Of a DNA stretch of 64,000 bases, positions 47,131 to 56,230 are shown one piece after another. Origin of the DNA: Ancylomarina subtilis (GTDB lineage Bacteria > Bacteroidota > Bacteroidia > Bacteroidales > Marinifilaceae); assembly GCF_004217115.1 (NCBI RefSeq), contig NZ_SHKN01000003.1, positions 124,001 through 188,000 on the forward strand, given 5' to 3'. A program made the translations under genes and the position numbers. Position 1 is the stretch's first letter. Each line of letters begins with the position of its first letter. The notes below the pieces were generated by a model, which was not told the DNA's origin, ran no database searches, and saw nothing but the letters and a program-made list of their open reading frames with translations.

Positions 47131-47265
47131 AAAAGCAAAGATAAAAATTCTAGATTCTAATTAAAATTGAATACCAACAGAAATATACTAAAAGCTTAGT
47201 AATCAAAAGTAAAAAAATGAAAGTTTTTTTTAATAGAAATTGAAACACACCTTTCTGCTGATTTA

Positions 47266-47391
47266 TTATTTAATGACTCTGATTGTTTCATTATAAGTAG
47301 GATATGGGCTGTCTTTTAAGACTTCGGTATTATTGATGATTCTTTGGTTTAAAATCAGTCCGTGTGGCTTGTCATATGGCAATATTTCCAT
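47266..47391 (-). CDS. possible 41-residue small protein
   Basis: A short open frame on the minus strand in the 289-base gap between the SPOR gene and the radical SAM gene. It starts MEILPYDKPHGLILNQ and ends ETIRVIK, has balanced, non-repetitive composition with five prolines and charged residues, and an in-frame TAG lies 12 bases upstream of the ATG. I recognise no family. The divergent radical SAM gene starts only 28 bases away, which leaves little promoter space, so it may be chance. Confidence 0.28.
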   Translation of the reverse strand: MEILPYDKPHGLILNQRIINNTEVLKDSPYPTYNETIRVIK

Positions 47392-47419
47392 AGCTTTGCT
47401 TCTCTAAAATTCAAGATGT

Positions 47420-48196
47420 ATGGCAACTTTTCTTTTTGATAAAATCATTTTTGGTCCTGTAAAGAGCAGACGTTTGGGTGTTTCTTTGGGAATTAACTTA
47501 CTGCCTAACGATAGTAAGTTATGTAGTTTCAATTGTATTTATTGTGAGTGCGGTTGGAATCCGGAGAAAACCTTTAAGGTCGACTTTCATCCGAGATCTG
47601 TTGTAAAAGAAAGGCTTGAGCAAAAGCTTAATGAAATGAAAGAGCAAGCTGAGGCTCCGGATGTGATCACTTTTGCAGGAAATGGCGAACCTTGTATGCA
47701 TCCTGAGTTTGCAGGAATTATTGATGACACCATTGAGGTTAGAAACAGAATATTTCCTAAGGCAAGAATTGCAGTTCTTTCTAATGCCACAATGATTCAC
47801 AAGCCTGATGTTTTTGATGCATTGAATAAGGTTGAGGATAATATCCTCAAATTGGATGGGGGAAAAGAACAAACCATTATCGATTTGGATCAGCCTGTGG
47901 GAACGTTTAATTTGGAACGAACAGTTGATTTGTTATCAAAATTCAGTGGAAATCTTACTATTCAGACTTTATTTATAAAAGGTGAATATAATGGAAAGTC
48001 TATTGATAATACTTCGCAGGAAGAAATTGCCTTATGGTTGGAACATCTGAAAAAAATTCAGCCGCGTGAAGTTATGATTTACACCATATCCAGAGACACA
48101 CCTGTTGATACACTGCAGAAGGTTGATCTTCCAGAATTAGAGAGGATTGCCAGCTTGGTTGAACAGGCCGGATTTTCTACGCAAATCAGTGGTTAG
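47420..48196 (+). CDS. radical SAM protein
   Basis: A 258-residue enzyme with the iron-sulfur motif CSFNCIYC (Cys35, Cys39, Cys42; CxxxCxxC spacing) and FAGNGEPCMHPEF for SAM binding. The N-terminal FGPVKSRRLGVSLGINLLP matches the wyosine-type/YfkA-like radical SAM group often annotated only as radical SAM. The substrate is unknown. Single gene, followed by a long perfect inverted repeat. Confidence 0.88.
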   Translation: MATFLFDKIIFGPVKSRRLGVSLGINLLPNDSKLCSFNCIYCECGWNPEKTFKVDFHPRSVVKERLEQKLNEMKEQAEAPDVITFAGNGEPCMHPEFAGIIDDTIEVRNRIFPKARIAVLSNATMIHKPDVFDALNKVEDNILKLDGGKEQTIIDLDQPVGTFNLERTVDLLSKFSGNLTIQTLFIKGEYNGKSIDNTSQEEIALWLEHLKKIQPREVMIYTISRDTPVDTLQKVDLPELERIASLVEQAGFSTQISG

Positions 48197-48216
48197 GTTG
48201 ATTATTGATTAAGAAT

Positions 48217-48256
48217 TAATCTGTATTTTTTATGAATCACTAAAAAATACAGATTA
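48217..48256. repeat. perfect 16-bp inverted repeat
   Basis: TAATCTGTATTTTTTA and TAAAAAATACAGATTA flank an eight-base spacer between the radical SAM gene and the next lipoprotein gene. Position suggests a transcription terminator, but no separate T tract follows the stem. Confidence 0.6.
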
Positions 48257-48307
48257 GGAATTGAAATATTGAGATAAATGGCTTAGTTTTATTGGATTGA
48301 AATTATA

Positions 48308-49225
48308 ATGCCAATAAACTATTCTACTATGCTCAGATTTAGCATTCGATTGTTCTATTTTTTTATATTCTTGGGTTTCACATTTGTTTCGACAGCCTGT
48401 CAAAATAAAACGAAAGCTGATACTTCCAAAGCGCAGGAATTAGCAGTAAATACTCAGAGTTTAAAGAAGGTCAAGAATATTTTCTATAATGTTCCATCAC
48501 CTGTAGAGGTGACTGATATTATTCAGAAAATGAATCTTCCTTACTACCCCGATTTATTAAACCCAAGTACAAATTCAGATAATTATTTGACCCAAGCTAA
48601 CAAAGCTTTGAATATGGGGGTTTACGGTGCTGACCTAAGCTATATTCGCATTTATGAACAATATCAGGATGCAGCTAAGTTTTTAGTGGTTGTTAAGAAG
48701 TTTACTCGTGATCTGGGAATACCGGAGGAAGGAGAAAGGGCCATTTCTAAGCGTTTGGAGAAGAATATACAAAATCAGGATTCCTTATTAAATATCATTA
48801 CTGAGACTTTCACGGATTCGGATAGTTACTTGAAGGAAAATCGTAGAGGAAGTACAGCAGCCCTTATTATTTTTGGTGGTTGGATAGAAACTTTATATTT
48901 GGCCACGAATATCATCGATATTAATTCACCTCAGGACGAATTGTTGAAATTGATTGTTGAGCAACGTTATTCTGTGAAGAATTTATTGGCTCTTATGAAG
49001 CAGTTTGATGATGAAAAACGTGTTCAGGATTTTTTACCTGATTTGGAGCTGTTAAATAAAAAATTCAAAGAAATTGGTCAAACTAAGTCGGGAAGACCGA
49101 AATTGGTTTCAAAGAAAGGAAAGGCTGTCATAGGAAATAAGGTGAAACTTAACCTGCCTCCCAATATATTGAAAGATGTGAAGACTATTAATGACAGAAT
49201 TCGAACTCGAATTACTGAATTGTAG
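48308..49225 (+). CDS. putative lipoprotein of unknown function
   Basis: A 305-residue helical protein. The N-terminus is hydrophobic and ends VSTACQNKTKAD, so Cys at about 31 may be lipidated although the -3 residue is Ser. The body is rich in helices with many Asn, Lys and Glu. ATG at 48308 is used; the internal ATG at 48329 gives a shorter and equally plausible signal. No family recognised. Probably co-transcribed with the next small secreted protein. Confidence 0.65.
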   Translation: MPINYSTMLRFSIRLFYFFIFLGFTFVSTACQNKTKADTSKAQELAVNTQSLKKVKNIFYNVPSPVEVTDIIQKMNLPYYPDLLNPSTNSDNYLTQANKALNMGVYGADLSYIRIYEQYQDAAKFLVVVKKFTRDLGIPEEGERAISKRLEKNIQNQDSLLNIITETFTDSDSYLKENRRGSTAALIIFGGWIETLYLATNIIDINSPQDELLKLIVEQRYSVKNLLALMKQFDDEKRVQDFLPDLELLNKKFKEIGQTKSGRPKLVSKKGKAVIGNKVKLNLPPNILKDVKTINDRIRTRITEL

Positions 49226-49266
49226 AGTTGTTTAATAAGTCTTAATGATAAAAAATATTCTTAAGG

Positions 49267-49725
49267 ATGAGTAAAATTTACAGATATATAATTTTATTAA
49301 TAGCATTAACTTGTGTTTCGAGTTTTGCCTTCTCGCAGTGCAACGAATTTACCAAGAAGGATTGTATTCCTTTGTTAAGCCCATATACCTTTAATGGACA
49401 ATTGAATAATACAGTTTTATCTGAAGGAGAAACGGCAGAACTTCAATTAACTTTTTACGCTGATCAGGAATATCGTATTTTGGTTGCCGGGGAAGATCAG
49501 TTGGGTCAGATTAGATTTCAATTGTTGGATGTGGAATACAATGTTTTATACGACAATAAAGATGAAGATTATACTAAGGTATGGGATTTCTCCGTGGAAA
49601 GTACGGATGATTTTATTGTTAGAGTTATGGTCGATCAGAATATGAACCCTGAAGATACTGAAAGTGGTTGTGTTTCCATGTTAATCGGATTTAGGGCCTT
49701 TGGTTCCCGAACGCTTTTTAAGTAA
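49267..49725 (+). CDS. small secreted beta-rich protein
   Basis: A 152-residue exported protein: signal peptide about 1-24 (ending AFSQ), mature part beginning CNEFTKKDCIPLL, then strands LQLTFYADQEYRILVAG and VLYDNKDEDY, ending with a Cys near 137. It looks like a single beta-sandwich stabilised by a disulfide. No known family. A terminator follows directly. Confidence 0.7.
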   Translation: MSKIYRYIILLIALTCVSSFAFSQCNEFTKKDCIPLLSPYTFNGQLNNTVLSEGETAELQLTFYADQEYRILVAGEDQLGQIRFQLLDVEYNVLYDNKDEDYTKVWDFSVESTDDFIVRVMVDQNMNPEDTESGCVSMLIGFRAFGSRTLFK

Positions 49726-49767
49726 GAATGAAACTATAGTAAATTAAGCGGTTTTTTACATTTGAAG

Positions 49768-49800
49768 AATCCACCTTTTAGGGGTGGATTTTTCTTTTTT
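49768..49800 (+). terminator. rho-independent terminator
   Basis: AATCCACC and GGTGGATT form a stem with a seven-base loop followed by TTTCTTTTTT; ends the preceding secreted-protein gene. Confidence 0.82.
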
Positions 49801-49832
49801 TAAGAACTTTGTAAATAGAGATATGACTACTT

Positions 49833-50177
49833 TTGGGAATGATTTTAATAAAACAAATTGCCATATTTTTAGGCTTATGGTTTTTAGGTGAATTGATATC
49901 CTTCTATGGTCATCTGCCGCTTTCAGGGAGTATCATTGGGATGTTATTGCTTGTAATTGGCCTGGAATTAAAGCTGATTAAAACTGAGGATATTAAAGTA
50001 GTGGCCAATTTTCTACTCAATAATATGGCCATGTTTTTTATTCCTGCAGGTGTTGGTATTATGTGCCATTACCATGTGTTGAAACAGGAGTGGTTATCCA
50101 TATCAGGTGCTATAGTTATAAGTGCTCTTCTGGTTCTTACAGTTGTCGGGTTAATCATGAAAAAACGAATCCGATGA
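49833..50177 (+). CDS. lrgA: CidA/LrgA family membrane protein
   Basis: A 114-residue, four-helix protein of the CidA/LrgA holin-like family; FLGELISFYGHLPLSGSIIGMLLL is the family hallmark at about 17-40, with NMAMFFIPAGVGIM in helix 3. With LrgB it influences autolysis or moves pyruvate and small acids in other bacteria. An ATG two codons on (49839) is an alternative start. The stop codon overlaps the lrgB start (ATGA), so the two are coupled. Confidence 0.92.
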   Translation: MGMILIKQIAIFLGLWFLGELISFYGHLPLSGSIIGMLLLVIGLELKLIKTEDIKVVANFLLNNMAMFFIPAGVGIMCHYHVLKQEWLSISGAIVISALLVLTVVGLIMKKRIR

Positions 50178-50878
50178 AAGAACTATTGAATTCTCCTCTC
50201 GTACATGTGAGTTTGACCCTTGCGGTTTATATTTTTTCTAAAAAGATGCAGTTGAGATATAAATCACCTCTTTTGAATCCAATTTTACTCACCATTGCGG
50301 TGGTGATTGCTTTTCTTCTTTTTACGGATGTTGACTATAGAGATTATGAAAGGAATACACAAGTGATCAGTTTTTGGCTGGCTCCTTCTGTTATTGCTTT
50401 AGGTTATGCCTTATATAGTTATTTAGAAGAAATTAAGGCTGATTTCAAGAAGATCATTGCCTCAATGCTAGCTGGAAGTCTAACGGGTATTGTATCAGTA
50501 TGTATGATGGCTTATTTATTAGGCGCCTCAAAGACGACTTTAATTTCTTTGGCTTCCAAATCGGTAACAACTCCAATTGCGATTGAGGTTTCCAAACAAA
50601 TGGGAGGCATCCCTTCATTAACCGTTGCATTTGTAATTGCAGTCGGCATATTTGGGGCTATATTCGGTCAAACGTATTTGAAGCTATTGGGTGTTAAGGA
50701 TCCAAAGTCAGTGGGGCTCAGTTTGGGAGCCACGGCTCATGCCTTGGGAACAGCCAGTATTAGCGAACGAGGTCCTGATTTCAGTGCCTTTGGCGGTTTA
50801 GGTATGGCTCTGAATGGGGTGTTGACAGCTATATTAGCACCTTGGGCTATTAAACTATTACTTCTAGTACTCTATTGA
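50174..50878 (+). CDS. lrgB: LrgB family protein
   Basis: A 234-residue membrane protein from the ATG at 50174, which overlaps the lrgA stop by four bases. The frame is open further upstream inside lrgA, but the family starts at MKELLNSPLVHVS. It has about seven helices; SKSVTTPIAIEVSKQMGG and AHALGTASISERG are the LrgB/CidB signatures. It acts with LrgA in the inner membrane. A terminator follows. Confidence 0.93.
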   Translation: MKELLNSPLVHVSLTLAVYIFSKKMQLRYKSPLLNPILLTIAVVIAFLLFTDVDYRDYERNTQVISFWLAPSVIALGYALYSYLEEIKADFKKIIASMLAGSLTGIVSVCMMAYLLGASKTTLISLASKSVTTPIAIEVSKQMGGIPSLTVAFVIAVGIFGAIFGQTYLKLLGVKDPKSVGLSLGATAHALGTASISERGPDFSAFGGLGMALNGVLTAILAPWAIKLLLLVLY

Positions 50879-50900
50879 TCAGAAACATGTAGATATAAAA

Positions 50901-50955
50901 ATGCCATACCTCCGGATTTAGAATCTGGAGATATGGCATCTTGTTTTTTCTTTTA
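50901..50955 (+). terminator. rho-independent terminator after lrgB
   Basis: ATGCCATACCTCCGGATT and AATCTGGAGATATGGCAT form an 18-bp stem with two G-T pairs and a three-base loop, followed by TTGTTTTTTCTTTTATTT that runs into the stop codon of the convergent gene. Confidence 0.8.
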
Positions 50956-51840
50956 TTTCAAACTGAAGGTAGCATTCCCAATATGAACACCTTCAGAAAA
51001 CAAGTCCAAAGTATATTCACCTTCAATCAAGCTGTCATCATTATCCCAGAAGATTGAAACTTCAAGTTCATCACCTTCAAACTCGATATCACGTTTAGCT
51101 GAGTAGGCCATTTGCGCATTTTCATATTCAAACAGCAAGTTTTCAGGATTACTTAGAACCACTTCATCCGGACGAGAGATTCGAACATAAATTGTTTTTA
51201 TCCCGGGTGTTATTGTGATGTTTTTTCTTAAGGTAAAACTTGTTTTAAGTTTTTCTGTTTTAGATATTTTCTTAACGGTTCTCCCTTTTCTATTGATTGG
51301 TTCGCATACAATTTGAGTTGCATCAAGGGCTGAAGCTTTAGAGATAAGCTCCTTCATGTTTTTGGTCGTGCTTTCCAATTTTTCGTTTCGTTCTTTTACC
51401 CATGAAATTTGTTTTTTGACACGAATGTTCTCAGCACTGAGTTCTTTGTTTTTGCTGTTTAAAGAGTCAATCTGAATCACATAGCTACGAAGCACGCCCT
51501 TAAGTGTCCCAATTTCTTTTTTGTATTTGTTAATTTCGAAATATGAATTATTTCTGAATACTCTCATTCTTTCTAATAATTCGTCAATCTTTTCCTTCTC
51601 AGTAACTAATAATTGGTTAAGGGTGTCGTTACTTGTTTGTAGTGAGTCGTAATTTTGAGAAAGGACCTTTAACTCATTCTCTAAATCAGTTTTCTCAATT
51701 TTAATTTCGGCTATGTATTGTCTGTTCTCTCTATATGTCTTCAAGAATAAGATAGAAACGGTCAGTAGGATAACTCCTAGTGAGATTAGAACGATTTTAT
51801 AAATCTTGTCTTTCTTGGCTGTCTGCAAATCTGTACTCAT
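50953..51840 (-). CDS. membrane-anchored coiled-coil protein
   Basis: A 295-residue protein with a short cytosolic tail, one helix (about 13-31), a coiled-coil at about 40-165 (ENELKVLSQNYDSLQTSN), and a C-terminal domain of about 100 residues rich in beta strands (ITPGIKTIYVRISRPDE; final YTLDLFSEGVHIGNATF). The extracytoplasmic part thus carries a stalk and an Ig-like head. No family recognised. Single gene. Confidence 0.7.
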   Translation of the reverse strand: MSTDLQTAKKDKIYKIVLISLGVILLTVSILFLKTYRENRQYIAEIKIEKTDLENELKVLSQNYDSLQTSNDTLNQLLVTEKEKIDELLERMRVFRNNSYFEINKYKKEIGTLKGVLRSYVIQIDSLNSKNKELSAENIRVKKQISWVKERNEKLESTTKNMKELISKASALDATQIVCEPINRKGRTVKKISKTEKLKTSFTLRKNITITPGIKTIYVRISRPDEVVLSNPENLLFEYENAQMAYSAKRDIEFEGDELEVSIFWDNDDSLIEGEYTLDLFSEGVHIGNATFSLK

Positions 51841-51920
51841 CTAAATTATTTTAATCGTTTATGATGGCATCAAATTTAATAGTTTTTACTCTTTTAATAC
51901 AATGGATGTGTTCTAAAAAC

Positions 51921-51953
51921 AGAAAAAGCCGCCTAATCTTTGATCAGACGACT
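51921..51953 (-). terminator. rho-independent terminator, minus strand
   Basis: On the minus strand AGTCGTCTGATC pairs with GATTAGGCGGCT (three G-T pairs), followed by TTTTCTGTTTTT; ends the MORN-repeat operon. Confidence 0.72.
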
Positions 51954-51989
51954 TTGGAGTACTACTAAAACCCCAACTATATAATGAAA

Positions 51990-52457
51990 TTAAAATTTGC
52001 GTTCTTTTATGAGTGTTCCTTCTTCATTCCAAATTAGCCATGTCCCTATTTTTTTTCCCTCATCATATTCCATTTCATACCTTTTCACACCATTGGCATC
52101 CCAGATGTACCACTTGCCATGTTTTTTGTTTTTCTTGTATCGTGCTTCGGCAATTTTCACGGATTGATTATTCCATGTGATCCACGTGCCATCCATCAAA
52201 CCTTTGACGTAGGAGCGAACTTCCTGAATTTGTTCATCCTGAAAGTAGAGGGTGATTTTTCCATCTCGTTTCCCTTCAGTTAAGTTCATTTCAATTCGCT
52301 TGTTCCCATTCTCGTAAAACTCGGTATAGGTTCCCGTATAGAGATCGCCCTCAACGCTGTAATACAAGCCTTCAATTTCTTTTATCGACTGTGAGAATGA
52401 TTGCATGCTAAGCATACAAATAAAGAAACACAGCATTAATCCTAATCTATTTTTCAT
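51990..52457 (-). CDS. MORN-repeat secreted protein (YwqK-like)
   Basis: A 155-residue exported protein (signal about 1-22) with about five MORN-type repeats, such as YTEFYENGNKRIEMNLTEGK, DGTWITWNN and HGKWYIWDANGVKRYEM. Databases often label this family toxin-antitoxin system YwqK family antitoxin; no toxin gene is adjacent, so that label gives no function here. It starts nine bases after the carboxypeptidase-like gene and shares its terminator. Confidence 0.78.
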   Translation of the reverse strand: MKNRLGLMLCFFICMLSMQSFSQSIKEIEGLYYSVEGDLYTGTYTEFYENGNKRIEMNLTEGKRDGKITLYFQDEQIQEVRSYVKGLMDGTWITWNNQSVKIAEARYKKNKKHGKWYIWDANGVKRYEMEYDEGKKIGTWLIWNEEGTLIKERKF

Positions 52458-52465
52458 CTTCAGTC

Positions 52466-52837
52466 TTAGTCTTTTTTAAGTACCAAACGAATGACATTTT
52501 TAGGACCACTCACATTTACATCTTTTAATTTGTTGTCGGCGTACGAAATGTAGTTCGATAAAATATTGTATTTACCCGGCACCACATTATTAATCTTAAA
52601 ATTGCCATCGAAGTCGGTGTAAAATGTTTCGTTTGAGCCTTCGAAACGAATTGCAACACCAGCCAAAGCTTCTCCGGTTTCATTATCTAAAACAATGCCC
52701 GAAAGGCTGGTTGTTGTTAATGTTGAGATTTCAGTTGTCTCCGTGTTTTTGTCACCCTTTGGAGTTATCACATTTACAGCCTGGCTGATTAGTCCTATAA
52801 AAAGGAGAGCAGTGATTAAGAATACGTTTTTTTTCAT
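52466..52837 (-). CDS. stand-alone carboxypeptidase-regulatory-like protein
   Basis: A 123-residue exported protein: signal peptide about 1-20, then one CarboxypepD_reg-like beta-sandwich (LSGIVLDNETGEALAGVAI, then TDFDGNFKINNVVPGKYNI). It is the domain that caps TonB receptors, here free. It is first of a two-gene operon with the MORN protein and divergent from the TonB receptor at 53434. Function unknown. Confidence 0.78.
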   Translation of the reverse strand: MKKNVFLITALLFIGLISQAVNVITPKGDKNTETTEISTLTTTSLSGIVLDNETGEALAGVAIRFEGSNETFYTDFDGNFKINNVVPGKYNILSNYISYADNKLKDVNVSGPKNVIRLVLKKD

Positions 52838-53433
52838 GATTTGTGTATTTAAAGTTTTGTATATAATGCTGATTTTGTTCGAGCATTGTTGATTTTTAAT
52901 TTTGCCTTAATCTCTTTGGAATTAATGCGCTTTGTTTTCATGACCAAAAATAAAGGAAGCATTATTTGGAATGATTAAAAGAAACTTACCAATATGTTAA
53001 GGAATAATTAAGATGCTGTTTTTACGTCTTCTAATTAGAGTTGAAATAAGCGAATAACCTTTATTTACAGGCTTAGTGTGAGGTTTTGCTTTCTCTTGTT
53101 TTTTGAATTATATGATTAAATGATCACAAAAACCAATATTTGGTTTCTTTCATCAATTGGGTGACGATGGGATGAATTTACATTCGATTTATTCCTGTAA
53201 GTCTCGGTTTTTCTCATTGTTAGGATCGTTTTAAACCTGATTCCCACTCCGGGTCATTAATCTGAAATTTAGTTTTACTTAACAAATGACATTCTCCTAA
53301 TGTTCTCTTAACATCAAGCTTTTGTTTTGTTGATTTTCGTTTAAAATGAATTTAACATGCTTGTCGTCTTTCTTGCCTAAAATCGCATAGTGAATGAAAA
53401 ATAGAAAGAACGTATAGACTTATTATTAAAGAA
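52838..53433. other. 596-base intergenic region with TTAACA repeats
   Basis: Long divergent spacer before the TonB receptor. It contains three exact TTAACA hexamers (53279, 53308, 53352) and TTAAAA 11 bases before the last, which is the spacing of a Pho-box-like half-site pair. No gene or hairpin of note otherwise. No clear TAnnTTTG box was found near the receptor start. Confidence 0.5.
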
Positions 53434-56160
53434 ATGACAAAGCAAGTATTCTTAGTTTTATTATTGAATATATCTTTTTTAGGGCTGTTTGCTCAACAGA
53501 CAAGTATTACCGGAAATGTGAAAGATGTGAAGCTTGGAGAGACCCTGATTGGGGCTTCGGTTTATGTGGAGGGGACAACAATTGGAACTGTTACCGATTT
53601 TGATGGGAATTACACATTAAAGAACATTCCTGTTGGCACTATCAATTTAAAATGCTCATTTATTTCATACGAGACTGTTACAAAGAAGAGTATTACATTA
53701 AGTGAAGGTGATATTCCGGTTATCAATTTCGAAATGGGGGCTTCTTCAGTCGAACTGAACGATGTGGTGGTGATTGCAAAAGCCAAGCGGGAATCAGCGC
53801 TTGTTTTATTAATGGATCAGAAAAAGTCGGCAGTGATGAAACAATCCATTGGGGCACAACAATTAGCCACTCAGGGAATTTCAGATGCTGCATCAGCCGC
53901 GAGTAAGATTACAGGTGTTTCCAAACAAGAAGGGAATAAGGGTTTGAGTGTTCGAGGCTTGGGAGACCGATACAACACAAGTAGTTTAAATGGTTTGCCA
54001 TTACCTTCGAATAATGCCGAGTATAAAAATATCGAACTGGGTTTATTTTCAACCGATATCATCGAATTTATCGATGTGGAAAAAGTTCCAACAGCCCATT
54101 TGTATGGCGACTTTGCGGGTGCAAATATCAATATTGTTTCAAAGGTGCATTCCGGAAAGACATTTTTAAAGCTTGGTTTAAAAACCGGATACAATCTCAA
54201 TTTGGCAGATGCCGATAAGTTTTACTTGGGTGATGGTCCCGGAGCTTTCGGTTTTGACAATTTCAATTACCCTCAGGATTTGAGCACTTACAATTTTGAG
54301 ACCCATTGGAATCCGGAAGAAAAAACAGTTTATCCGAATATGGAATTTAAACTGTCAGGAGGTAAAACTTTCACGTTTGAGAATTCAGAATTAAATGCCT
54401 TTGCCAGTTTATCTTTCGATAATGAATATAGCTACAGCGATTATCTTGAACGTAAAGTGAATGGGAGTGATTATGTGAGAGCTGATGTGAAAGGTGAAAA
54501 GTATAATTACACAACTCAGTCAACAGGTATGTTGAATCTGAATTACAACTGGAAAAAGAATAAGCTCTTTTTCAATAGTATTTTGCTAAACACGTCTGAT
54601 CAGATGCTCAGAGAAGTGAGAGGGACTCTTTTTGATTTGGCGGAAGTGGGGGCCTTGGTTCGCCGATCAGAATATGAAAGAAATACAGTTTGGGTGAATC
54701 AGCTTTTAGGCAAGTATGAGTTGAAAGAAAAAATGGGGCTGAATTGGGGAATCGCTTTTAATAAGGTGAATAATATCGTCCCGGACAGGAAACACAATAC
54801 CATGGAAAATGGGACAGATTCTGAAAAATATTTTGCAACCAATGATCAGGCCAACAACAATCGTTATTTCCACGATTTGATAGAGGACGAATTGGCTGCA
54901 AATTTAAGTGTCGATTATCAATTTGGTGAAGGTTTCGCTGATGCAGATTATAAAGGGAGATTGACCTTTGGCTACTCAGGTAAATATAAAACGCGAGCTT
55001 TTGAAGCCACACAATTCAATCACAAAATTAAGGAGAATCGTTTAGTGAATGTGGATGATATCGATTCGTATTTTAATAATGATAATTTGCAAAAAGGGCT
55101 ATTCGATCTTAAGGTTTTATCAAGCGATTTTGTTATTCTTTCAACTTACGATGGCGAACAGGTGATAAATGCTGGGTTTGCTAGCCTGGAATATAATCTG
55201 AGTCCACGTTTATTGGCTTTACTTGGTGTTCGTATTGAGCATGTGTTTCAGAAAATTGAATATAAAACAGCACTGGGCAAAGGCAAGGAAGATTTTAATG
55301 AATTGAACGTACTGCCTAGTTTGTCTCTAAAATATGCCTTGAATGACAGATCGAATTTACGATTTGCTTCAGGTATTACCTACACCCTTCCGCAGTTTAA
55401 AGAGTCGGCCTTATTCCTTTTCGAAGGAATTACGGATGTGACAGTGGGAAATCCATATCTCACCCCGTCAACCAATTACAATGGTGAGATAAAATGGGAG
55501 TTTTTCCCTAAACCAAGCGAGTTGATATCAGTTGCTGCTTTTGGGAAATATATTGTCGATCCCATCAACAAATTTGTTCGTGCATCGGCAGGGAATGAAT
55601 TTACGTATGCCAATACGGGCGATTGGGCTTATCTCTACGGAGTGGAGCTTGAAGCGAAAAAAGATATCATGACTTTAAGCTCTGAACATTCGACCAAGAA
55701 GTTCAACCTGTCAGCGAATCTGACATTGATGGACAGCAAGCAGGAGTTGGATCAGGATAAAATTATTACACAAACCAAAGGGCAGTTTAATGCCAACTTC
55801 AATAAAAAAGAGGAAAAACTGCAAGGAGCAGCACCTCTTATTGCCAATGCGAATATGACTTATAAATATACCTGGGCTGAGGGCAAAAAATCAATAACGT
55901 CCAGCTTAATTTATACGTATGTATCAGACCGCTTGAATTTGATAGGTTATTCCAGCTTGGGAAATCAGGTGGATAAGGGCATGCATACCCTTGATTTTGT
56001 AATGAAATCGAAAATTAAGCAATGGGGACTGAGCTTATCGGCAAAGAATATTTTGAATCAGGATATTGAGAGGAAACAAGAAAATGCGAGCCGTGACTGG
56101 ATCGTGAAATCATATAACAAAGGGGTGGAATTAAGTGTGGGTTTATCCTATACATTCTAA
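53434..56160 (+). CDS. TonB-dependent receptor (paired with surface lipoprotein)
   Basis: A 908-residue outer-membrane receptor. Signal peptide 1-20; carboxypeptidase-like domain about 22-105 (TSITGNVKDVKLGETLIGAS); plug about 125-235 (GNKGLSVRGLGDRYNTSSLN); then the beta-barrel ending SVGLSYTF. It lacks an STN domain and is not of the SusC class, as no SusD follows. The next gene, 70 bases on, encodes a duplicated surface lipoprotein that is probably its substrate-binding partner (inference). Substrate unknown. Confidence 0.92.
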   Translation: MTKQVFLVLLLNISFLGLFAQQTSITGNVKDVKLGETLIGASVYVEGTTIGTVTDFDGNYTLKNIPVGTINLKCSFISYETVTKKSITLSEGDIPVINFEMGASSVELNDVVVIAKAKRESALVLLMDQKKSAVMKQSIGAQQLATQGISDAASAASKITGVSKQEGNKGLSVRGLGDRYNTSSLNGLPLPSNNAEYKNIELGLFSTDIIEFIDVEKVPTAHLYGDFAGANINIVSKVHSGKTFLKLGLKTGYNLNLADADKFYLGDGPGAFGFDNFNYPQDLSTYNFETHWNPEEKTVYPNMEFKLSGGKTFTFENSELNAFASLSFDNEYSYSDYLERKVNGSDYVRADVKGEKYNYTTQSTGMLNLNYNWKKNKLFFNSILLNTSDQMLREVRGTLFDLAEVGALVRRSEYERNTVWVNQLLGKYELKEKMGLNWGIAFNKVNNIVPDRKHNTMENGTDSEKYFATNDQANNNRYFHDLIEDELAANLSVDYQFGEGFADADYKGRLTFGYSGKYKTRAFEATQFNHKIKENRLVNVDDIDSYFNNDNLQKGLFDLKVLSSDFVILSTYDGEQVINAGFASLEYNLSPRLLALLGVRIEHVFQKIEYKTALGKGKEDFNELNVLPSLSLKYALNDRSNLRFASGITYTLPQFKESALFLFEGITDVTVGNPYLTPSTNYNGEIKWEFFPKPSELISVAAFGKYIVDPINKFVRASAGNEFTYANTGDWAYLYGVELEAKKDIMTLSSEHSTKKFNLSANLTLMDSKQELDQDKIITQTKGQFNANFNKKEEKLQGAAPLIANANMTYKYTWAEGKKSITSSLIYTYVSDRLNLIGYSSLGNQVDKGMHTLDFVMKSKIKQWGLSLSAKNILNQDIERKQENASRDWIVKSYNKGVELSVGLSYTF

Positions 56161-56230
56161 ATAAAAGAAGCTTTAGAGCTTGATCAATTGTAAATATTAT
56201 ATCCATTTTATAATCTAATTAAAAAAGAAA

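Noticed and set aside
51990-52457. Toxin-antitoxin label for the MORN-repeat protein
   Set aside because: No toxin-like gene is adjacent and the protein has a signal peptide, which does not suit a cytoplasmic antitoxin.
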